DNA of 64,000 nucleotides. Origin: Echiichthys vipera. Taxonomy: Eukaryota > Chordata > Actinopteri > Perciformes > Trachinidae. The notes beneath the pieces are model-generated. The model searched no databases. It was not told the DNA's origin and worked only from the letters and a program-made list of their open reading frames with translations. The stretch spans positions 1,984,001-2,048,000 of the forward strand of contig OY829645.1 in NCBI GenBank assembly GCA_963691815.1. The letters are read 5' to 3'. Shown piece by piece: positions 30,801 to 37,170 of the stretch (its first letter is position 1; each line of letters starts with the position of its first letter). The translations under genes and the position numbers were made by a program.

Positions 30801-31070
30801 ATAACTTCAGAATCAAACTTAAAGCAGACAGACTTTATAACTTCGAGTCAAACTTAAAGCACAATGACTGAAAACTTCAGAATCAAACTTAAAGCAAACT
30901 GACTTGATCACTTCAGCATCAAACTTAAAGCAAACCGACTTGATAACTTCAAAATAAAACTTCAAGCAGGCTGACTTAATAACTTTAGAATCAAACTTAA
31001 AGCAGACTTACTTGATAACTTCAGAATCAAATCAAACTAAAGCAGACTGACTTTATAACTACAGAATCAA
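27660..31070. repeat. Higher-order repeat, about 2.1-kb unit
   Basis: Sequence from about 27.7 kb recurs from about 29.8 kb: 27731 and 29841 begin the same TACAGAATCAAAATGAAAGC stretch (offset 2,110), and the TTCGAG landmarks at 28019/30129 keep that offset. Further right, 28804/30842 give 2,038, so two monomers (72 bp) are missing from the second copy. On the left, 27661/29735 give 2,074, one monomer different. The boundaries are approximate. Confidence 0.65.
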
Positions 31071-32635
31071 ACTTAAAGCAGACTGACTTGATGACATCAG
31101 AATCAAACTTAAAGCACACTGACTTGATAACTTCATGTCAAACTTAAAGCAGACTGACTTGATAACTTCGAGTCAAACTTAAAGCAGGCTGACTTGATAA
31201 CTTCAGAATCAAACTTAAGGCAGACTGACTTGATAACTACAGAATCAAATTTGAAGCAGACTGACTTGATAACTTCAGAATCAAACTTGAAGCAGACTGA
31301 CCTGATAACTTCAAAATCAAACTTAAAGCAGGCTGACTTAATAACTTTAGAATCAAATTAAAGCAGACTGACCTGATAACTTCAAAATCAAACTTTAAGC
31401 AGACTGACTTGAAAACTACAGAAAACAAACGTGAAGCAGACTGACTTGATAACTTCAGAATCAAACTTAAAGCAGACTGTCCTGATAACTTCAGAATCAA
31501 ACTAAAGCAGAATTACTTGATGACTTCAGAATCAAATCAAACTAAAGCAGACTGACCTTATAACTACAGAATCAAATTTAAAGCAGACTGACTTGATAAC
31601 TTCAAGTCAAACTTAAAGCAGACTGACTTGATTACCTCAAGTCAAACTTAAAGCAGGCTTACTTGATAACTTCAGAATCAAACTTAAAGCAGACTGACTT
31701 GATAATTTCAGAATCAAACTCAGAGCTGACTGACTTGATAACTACAGAATTAAAATTAAAGCAGACTGACTTGATAACTTCAATTCAAACTTAAAGCAAA
31801 CAGACTTGAGCACTTCACAATCAAACTAAAGCAGACTGACTTGATAACTTCAGAATCAAACTTAAAGCAGACTGACTTGATAACTTCAGAATCAAACGTG
31901 AAGCAGACTGACTTGATAACTACATAATCAAACTAAAGCAGACTGACTTTATAACTACAGAATCAAATTTAAAGCAGACTGACTTGATAACTACATAATC
32001 AAACTTTAAGCAGACTGACTTGAAAACTACAGAAAACAAATTTGAAGCAGACTGACTTGATAACGTCAGAATCAAACTTAAAGCAGAGTGACTTGATAAC
32101 TTCGAGTCAAACTTAAAGTACAATGACTGATAACTTCAGAAACAAACTTGAAGCAGACTAACCTGATAACTTCAAAATCAAACTTAAAGCAGGCTGACTT
32201 AATAACTTTAGAATCAAACTTAAAGCAGACTGACTTGAAAACCTCAAATCAAACTTAAAGCACAATGACTGATAACTTCAGAATCAAACTTAAAGGAAAC
32301 TGACTTGATCACTTCAGAATCAAACTTAAAGCAAACCGACTTGATAACTTCAAAATAAAACTTAAAGCAGACTGACTTGATAACTTCAAATCAAACTTAA
32401 AGCAGACTGACTTGATATCTTCAGAATCAAACCTAAAGCAGACTGACTTGATAACTTCAAAATCAAACTTAAAGAAGGCTGACTTAATAACTTTAGAATC
32501 AAACTTAAATCAGACTGACTTATTAGCTTCAAATCAAACTCAAAGCAGACTGACTTGATAACTTCAGAATCAAACTTAAAGCAGACTGACCTGATAACTT
32601 TAGAATCAAACTAAAGCAGAATTACTTGATAACTT

Positions 32636-32840
32636 CAGAATCAAACTTGAAGCAAACTGACCTGATAACTTCAAAATCAAACTTAAAGCAGGCTGACTTA
32701 ATAACTTTAGAATCAAACTTAAGGCAGACTGACTTGATAACTTCAGAATCAAACTAAAGCAGACTAACTTGATAACTACAGAATCAAAATTAAAGCAGAC
32801 TGACTTGATAACCTAAAATCAAACTTAAAGAAGGCTGACT
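32636..32840. repeat. Left 205-bp direct repeat flanking the retroelement (candidate target-site duplication)
   Basis: These 205 bp of satellite, about 5.7 monomers, begin CAGAATCAAACTTGAAGC and end AAGAAGGCTGACT, where the array stops abruptly. They match 35621-35825 without indels; the only difference seen is A at 32655 against G at 35640. The uninterrupted paralogue at 46994-47198 has G there, so the A is private to this copy. The repeat abuts the element's 3' end, because the element is on the minus strand. Confidence 0.8.
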
Positions 32841-32999
32841 GAGATGTAAGCACAAGTGATAGTACTTGCTGGGCATTTCAGCCTGCCGCACCTCCGACGG
32901 TGCCATGGTGCCGGCTGCAGGGTCATCAGCCGGGAGCCACCCTTTGCAGATGTTTCGCTCCTTTAATCCCGGAACATCTCTGGGTGGAGGAGCAGCGAA

Positions 33000-33015
33000 C
33001 AGGGACGTCTCCCTG
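33000..33015 (-). other. Hairpin 1 in the retroelement 3' UTR
   Basis: On the plus strand this is CAGGGA, loop CGTC, TCCCTG: a perfect 6-bp stem with a 4-nt loop. It shares its CAGGGACGTC half with hairpin 2, 119 bp away. It may be part of the RNA structure bound by the RT, but that role is inferred only from the behaviour of R2-like elements. Confidence 0.45.
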
Positions 33016-33118
33016 ACGCCCCCTGCAGCCAGCGGAAAGATCCTTGTTCACCCCACACTCTGTCCCCTATGTTATTGCTGTTGTGGTTATGGAATGAAAC
33101 CCAAGGGACTATGCATGG

Positions 33119-33138
33119 CAGGGACGTCCATCTCCCTG
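33119..33138 (-). other. Hairpin 2 in the retroelement 3' UTR
   Basis: On the plus strand this is CAGGGA, loop CGTCCATC, TCCCTG: the same 6-bp stem as hairpin 1 with an 8-nt loop. Both copies are followed by GA, and GGAAAGAT lies downstream of each (near 33035 and 33196). The 3' UTR may therefore be a degenerate internal duplication. Confidence 0.4.
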
Positions 33139-33221
33139 AGTCAGATGTGGGCTGACCGCATACCGCAGCATCTCAGGGTGATGGAATGTAGCAGCAGGAA
33201 AGATTCCCTACTGCCCCCTGT

Positions 33222-35372
33222 CTAAGCTCCCTGTTTTCCCCACGCCTTATCATTCCTCCTGAGCCACAACCAGAAACTCCCTTGTTCTGCCTCCTCTGCC
33301 AGGACTTTGAGGGCAGTCTTCAGCTTGGAGCCTTTGATCCCAAGGGACTTTAGTAGCCGCTGGGTGGATGCTCCAGTGTAGCCTCTACACCCGACTTCCA
33401 CTGGGTATGTGAAGGCTTTCCACCCTGCTTGTGAGCACTCACTTGCCAGCTCAGAGTATTTGTCCCTCTTTCTCTCGAAGGCAGCCTCCATTCCCTCCTC
33501 CCAAGGAACCGTCAGCTCTACCATGATGACTGTCTTGGTAGAGGTGGACCACAGCACAATGTCTGGACGTAGAGAGGTTGTGGTGATCTCTTGCGGGAAC
33601 TTCAACTGCCGGTCCAGATCAGCTCTCATGTTCCACTCGCTTCCAGCCGACAGGAGGGACTGTGGGCTCTTAGTGATGCTCTGTGGCTTGCCCCCTTGCT
33701 TGACAAACTGGATCGACCGCTCTGCTGTTCTTGAGCTGGCGCCATTCGCTTCCATTCTGCGTACTTCCAGGATTTCTGCTAGTTTCCGCAGAACGCGGTC
33801 GTGGCGCCATCCATATCGTCCCTGTGTCAAAGCCACTTTACAGCCAGAAAGAATGTGCTGCAAACTTGCGTTCTGGGAGTCACAGAGGTTGCAGGTCGCC
33901 TCTGACCCGTACCACACATGCAGATTCCAGGGACTCGGAAGGGTGTCATATGTGGCCCTGATGAGGAAACTCAGCCTCGCTTGGGGCATTCTCCACATAT
34001 CTGCCCATGTAATGATCCTGTTGACTACGGCCTCCCAATTGGTCCATCTCCCTTGTTGCTGTTGGGCCACAGCCTTGATCACATATGTCTCCTCTTCCAT
34101 CTTCACCACTTCTGAGACCACAAGGTCTTTCCTCTCCTTCTTTGAGGCTTTAGACCACACTGTGGGTGCTGTTCCCCATCCAAAACCAGCCCTGCCAGAC
34201 TGCACTTGTCCTACCATCTCCTGATGTTTCAGTCGGATGATGGCTTGGTCTACTGTCTGACAAGCGTTCCATTTACGTCCTGTACGAACTTGGGCCTTGG
34301 TGTTACGGACTGATGGATCAGGTGAGTCTCTCAGCTCGAACACAAGCCTCACCTTCTCCTGTTTGTAGCCCAAGCTAATGGATTTCAGTGGCAGCTTCAG
34401 GGTGGTTCTTCCAAACAGGGCTGTGTTGGAAAGACATCTGGGAAGGCCCAGCCATTTACGGATGTAATTGTTGGCTTTTGAATCCATCTTGAGGACAGTT
34501 GTGGAGGTGATATCACACAATTTCAGGGGCCACATCAGACGATGGAATAGGGTGAACTGGTAACACCAGACCTTGAATTTCCCTGGGAGATAGCTTTGGT
34601 CGATTTTGTTCAGGCCATCCAAGAGCTGAGATGTGACTGAGCCAGCCATGTGCTTGTCAGACAGGTCGGCAGTGTAAAGTCTTCCAAGGCTCCGCACGGG
34701 TTCATCCACCACGCGTGGGATTTCCTCACCATCCACTGAGAATGAGATGTTGTCATTCCTGACCCCTTTCCGGATGGAAAGACTGCGTGACTTGGTAGAC
34801 TTTATTTTCATCCGGGCCCATGTTAGAAGCTCCCCGAGTCTTTTCAAGAGTCTGGAGGTACATGCTGCTGTCTGGACGAGGGTGGTGACGTCATCCATGT
34901 AGCTTCGTAGGGCCGGGAGTCGCTGACCTGTTTGGGATCGGACTCCTCTGACCATCTGTCTTCCACCTATCAGGATGATCTCAAAGGCTATTGTGAAGAG
35001 GATTGGAGAAATTGAGCAACCCATTGCTATCCCCTTCTCTAGCTGGTGCCAACCAGTAGAGACCTCTTGAGTTGTGTAGCAGACTTGAAAGTTGTTAAAA
35101 TAGTTCACTACAAGGCTCTGGATGCAGGGTGGGATATGAAAAAAGTTGAGTGCTAAGCTGATAAGTTGGTGGGGAACCGATCCATAGGCATTTGCCAGAT
35201 CCAACCAAACAACGTGTAGATCTGCTTTGTTGCGCTTGGCTGTCTGGATTTGCTCCCAGATCATAGCCGAGTGCTCCACACAGCCAGGGAAACCTGGGAC
35301 ACCTGCCTTCTGACAACTGATGTTGATGTAATGGTTTGCCAGAAGGTAGTTGGACATGCGCTTTGCCACCAC
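33222..35372 (-). CDS. Reverse transcriptase / RLE endonuclease ORF, 5'-truncated (716 codons open)
   Basis: Retroelement polymerase that would copy element RNA into DNA at a nicked chromosomal target. Numbering from the upstream end of the open frame: RT motif A WLDLANAYGSVPH at 56-68 (catalytic D58); motif B GIAMGCSISPILF at 114-126; motif C YMDDV at 158-162 (D160, D161); then a thumb-like region. A C-x2-C-x8-H-x4-C zinc motif lies at C494, C497, H506 and C511. The C-terminal RLE domain has RPD at 602-604, E619 in VELTVPWEE and KRDKY at 635-639, a PD-(D/E)XK-type pattern. All catalytic residues visible here are intact. The stop is TAG at 33222-33224. The listed start is a GTG just after an in-frame TAG and is not a natural start; the first ATG in the frame is codon 6. 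Same-frame homology continues upstream. Full-length relatives are longer and carry N-terminal DNA-binding motifs, which are lost here. Expression is unlikely. Confidence 0.9.
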   Translation of the reverse strand: MVAKRMSNYLLANHYINISCQKAGVPGFPGCVEHSAMIWEQIQTAKRNKADLHVVWLDLANAYGSVPHQLISLALNFFHIPPCIQSLVVNYFNNFQVCYTTQEVSTGWHQLEKGIAMGCSISPILFTIAFEIILIGGRQMVRGVRSQTGQRLPALRSYMDDVTTLVQTAACTSRLLKRLGELLTWARMKIKSTKSRSLSIRKGVRNDNISFSVDGEEIPRVVDEPVRSLGRLYTADLSDKHMAGSVTSQLLDGLNKIDQSYLPGKFKVWCYQFTLFHRLMWPLKLCDITSTTVLKMDSKANNYIRKWLGLPRCLSNTALFGRTTLKLPLKSISLGYKQEKVRLVFELRDSPDPSVRNTKAQVRTGRKWNACQTVDQAIIRLKHQEMVGQVQSGRAGFGWGTAPTVWSKASKKERKDLVVSEVVKMEEETYVIKAVAQQQQGRWTNWEAVVNRIITWADMWRMPQARLSFLIRATYDTLPSPWNLHVWYGSEATCNLCDSQNASLQHILSGCKVALTQGRYGWRHDRVLRKLAEILEVRRMEANGASSRTAERSIQFVKQGGKPQSITKSPQSLLSAGSEWNMRADLDRQLKFPQEITTTSLRPDIVLWSTSTKTVIMVELTVPWEEGMEAAFERKRDKYSELASECSQAGWKAFTYPVEVGCRGYTGASTQRLLKSLGIKGSKLKTALKVLAEEAEQGSFWLWLRRNDKAWGKQGA
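33393..33893 (-). other. CCHC zinc motif and restriction-enzyme-like endonuclease domain
   Basis: This spans C494 to about residue 660 of the ORF. The CCHC knuckle precedes the RPD...VELTVPWE core by roughly 90 residues, the order found in RLE-bearing non-LTR elements. APE-type LINEs instead carry their endonuclease at the N-terminus. The domain would make the target nick that primes reverse transcription. Confidence 0.82.
34890..34901 (-). other. RT catalytic motif C (YMDD)
   Basis: The minus strand reads TAC ATG GAT GAC, giving YMDD. This is the metal-binding aspartate pair of the polymerase. YMDD is less common than YADD/FADD in non-LTR elements but falls within the known variation. Motif A lies at 35169-35207. 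Confidence 0.92.
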
Positions 35373-35615
35373 AGTGAAGAAAATCTAACCTTCCACGTTG
35401 AGCAGGGCTATGCCTCTGAACTGGTTGATCTTATGAGAGTCTTTTTCCTTTGGGATAAAGGTTGTGATTGCCCGGCTCCATGCTGATGGAATGGCTTGGC
35501 TTTTCCAGGCAAAACCCATCAGCTTCCATAACAGCTTCAGTCAGAGTCCAGGACAGCTTTTGAACACCCTGTATGGTACTCCATTTGGGCCGGGTGCTGA
35601 TGCAGCTCTCGCTCA
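35373..35615 (-). pseudogene. Broken N-terminal remnant of the reverse transcriptase ORF
   Basis: Read in the same frame as the 716-codon ORF, this stretch still encodes recognisable RT: APGPNGVPYRVFK (RT motif 1 of non-LTR elements) close to the junction, then AITTFIPKEKDSHKINQFRGIALLN (two runs: AITTFIPKEKD and SHKINQFRGIALLN, motif 2 with its R-x-I/A core). It is interrupted by TGA at 35541-35543 and TAG at 35385-35387, both exactly in frame, with no frameshift between. A further in-frame TGA at 35613-35615 lies at the edge of the recognisable homology. The element ends a few bases later, at 35620/35621. Confidence 0.85.
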
Positions 35616-35620
35616 CTCAA

Positions 35621-35825
35621 CAGAATCAAACTTGAAGCAGACTGACCTGATAACTTCAAAATCAAACTTAAAGCAGGCTGACTTAATAACTTTAGAATCA
35701 AACTTAAGGCAGACTGACTTGATAACTTCAGAATCAAACTAAAGCAGACTAACTTGATAACTACAGAATCAAAATTAAAGCAGACTGACTTGATAACCTA
35801 AAATCAAACTTAAAGAAGGCTGACT
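35621..35825. repeat. Right 205-bp direct repeat flanking the retroelement (candidate target-site duplication)
   Basis: Satellite resumes at CAGAATCAAACTTGAAGC and these 205 bp repeat the left flank 32636-32840 with one mismatch. They are identical, as far as I could align by eye, to the single copy in the uninterrupted paralogue 46994-47198. The repeat abuts the truncated 5' end of the element. The sequence after it (TAATAACTTTAGAATC) continues where the left flank was cut. Confidence 0.8.
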
Positions 35826-37170
35826 TAATAACTTTAGAATCAAACGTAAAGCAGACTGACTTGATAACTTCAGAATCAAACTTAAAGCAGACAGACTTTA
35901 TAACTACAGAATCAAATTTAAAGCAGACTGACTTGATAACTACATAATCAAACTTTAAGCAGACTGACTTGAAAACTACAGATTCAAATTTGAAGCAGAC
36001 TGACTTGATAACTTCAGAATCAAACTTAAAGCAGACTGACTTGATAACTTCAAGTCAAACTTAAAGCACACTGACTTGAGCACTTCAGAATCAAACTTAA
36101 AGCAGACTGACTTGATAACTTCAGAATAAAACAAAAATCAGACTGACTTGATAACTTCAGAATCAAACTTCAAGCAGACTGACTTGATAACTTCAGCATA
36201 AAAAAAAAATCAGACTGATTTGATAACTTCAGAATGAAACAAAGCAGACTGACTTTATAACTAAAGAATCAGATTTAAAGCAGACTGACTTGATAACTAC
36301 ATAATCAAACTTTAAGCAGACTGACTTGAAAACTACAGAAAACAAATTTGAAGCAGACTGACTTGATAACTTCAAAATCAAACTTAAAGCAGGCTGACTT
36401 AATAACTTTAGAATCAAACTTAAAGCAGACTGACTTGAAAACTTTAAATCAAACTTAAAGTAGACTGACTTGATAACTTTAGAATCAAACGTAAAGCAGA
36501 CTGACTTGATGACTTCAGAATCAAACTTAAAGCAGACTGACTTGATAACTTCAGAATCAAACTAAAGCAGACTGACTTGATAACTACAGAATCAAAATGA
36601 AAGCAGACTGACTCCATAACTTCAGAATCAAACTTGAAGCAGACTGACCTGATAACTTCAAAATCAAACTTAAAGCAGGCTGACCTAATAACTTTAGAAT
36701 CAAACTTAAAGCAGACTGACTTGATAACTTCAGAATCAAACTAAAGCAGACTAACTTGATAACTACAGAATCAAAATTAAAGCAGACTGACTTGATAACT
36801 TCAGAATCAAACTTGAAGCACACTAACCTGATAACTTCAAAATCAAACTTACAGCAGGCTGACTTAATAACTTTAGAATCAAACTTAAAGCAGACTTACT
36901 TGATAACTTCAGAATCAAATCAAACTAAAGCAGACTGACTTGATAACTTCAGAATCAAACTTAAAGCAGACTGACTTGATAACTTCAAGTCGAACTTAAA
37001 GCACACTGACTGATTACTTCAGAATCAAACTTAAAGCAAACAGACTTGAGCACTTCAGAATCAAACTTAAAGCAGACTGACTTGATAACTTCAGAATAAA
37101 ACAAAAATCAGACTGACTTGATAACTTCAGAATCAAACTTCAAGCACACTGACTTGATAACTTCAAGTCA
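35826..37170. repeat. Satellite between the insert and the 1.39-kb HOR
   Basis: This stretch holds only satellite. 35826 to about 35968 continues colinearly with 47199-47341, the paralogue of the insertion site. Around 36199 a variant has lost the C in ATAAAACAAAAATC and become an uninterrupted A-run. From about 36230 to 36930 the order of variants resembles 44150-44850. No gene is visible. Confidence 0.75.

Larger units (their letters stand above)
1..32840. repeat. Left satellite array, ~36-bp monomer
   Basis: Uninterrupted head-to-tail array. The consensus monomer is GATAACTTCAGAATCAAA followed by CTTAAAGCAGACTGACTT. Orientation is constant throughout; I saw no inverted block. Recurrent variants include a 35-bp form with TTCAAGTCAAAC or TTCGAGTCAAAC in place of TTCAGAATCAAAC, a 35-bp form with CAAACTAAAGC, the GCACAATGACTGATAAC form, GGCTGACTTAATAACTTTAG and CTCAGAGCTGACTG. 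Variants recur in fixed order, giving higher-order repeats listed separately. Single-base length variants break the reading frame every few monomers, so the array does not encode one protein. No other gene or RNA is visible. Tandem arrays of this scale are typical of centromeric, pericentromeric, subtelomeric or sex-chromosome heterochromatin; which applies here cannot be told. Confidence 0.97.
32841..33221 (-). other. 3' untranslated region of the retroelement
   Basis: These 381 bp lie between the ORF stop (TAG at 33222-33224, minus strand) and the satellite junction at 32840/32841. The element's 3' end on the minus strand reads GCTTACATCTC and passes directly into satellite with no A-rich tail. 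Two related hairpins lie inside. An open frame of 119 codons on the plus strand across this region has no recognisable domain and is antisense to the element, so I do not call it. In the R2 group the RT recognises folded 3' UTR RNA; this one could serve the same role, which is inference. Confidence 0.7.
32841..35620 (-). mobile_element. 5'-truncated RLE-type non-LTR retrotransposon
   Basis: This 2,780-bp segment interrupts the satellite. Read on the minus strand, it holds the end of a long ORF with reverse transcriptase motifs, a CCHC zinc motif and a C-terminal restriction-enzyme-like endonuclease, then a 381-bp 3' untranslated region. There are no long terminal repeats, no terminal inverted repeats and no poly(A) tail. 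Elements with this domain order (R2, R4, NeSL, CRE and Hero groups) insert by target-primed reverse transcription: their endonuclease nicks DNA and the RT copies the element RNA onto the nick. Truncation at the 5' end, just before RT motif 1, is the usual outcome of incomplete copying. I cannot assign the clade within RLE elements without a database. Confidence 0.9.

Noticed and set aside
1..32840. Dozens of open frames of 60-119 codons built from ITSESNLKQTDL-, SVCFKFDSEVIK- or SQSALSLILKLS-type repeats
   Set aside because: They arise because the monomer is twelve codons long and stop-free in several frames. They occur on both strands over the same DNA, end at single-base length variants, and have no upstream gene context.
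1..32840. CRISPR array (36-bp direct repeats)
   Set aside because: The repeats are directly adjacent with no unique spacers, and the context is eukaryotic satellite.
32866..33225. Plus-strand ORF of 119 codons over the retroelement 3' UTR
   Set aside because: It is antisense to the element, shows no recognisable domain, and covers the hairpin-bearing UTR.
33409..34224. Plus-strand ORF of 271 codons
   Set aside because: It is antisense to the reverse transcriptase/endonuclease ORF, whose catalytic motifs on the minus strand are unmistakable.
32841..35620. LTR retrotransposon, retrovirus or DNA transposon
   Set aside because: There are no long terminal repeats, protease or integrase, and no terminal inverted repeats. 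The RT motifs and the C-terminal CCHC plus RLE domain fit a non-LTR element.
35464..35742. Chimeric ORFs across the right junction (plus strand 35464-35742, minus strand 35537-35737)
   Set aside because: They join out-of-frame retroelement sequence to satellite by chance. The genuine RT frame across the region is a different one, identified by motif 1 (APGPNGVPYRVFK).
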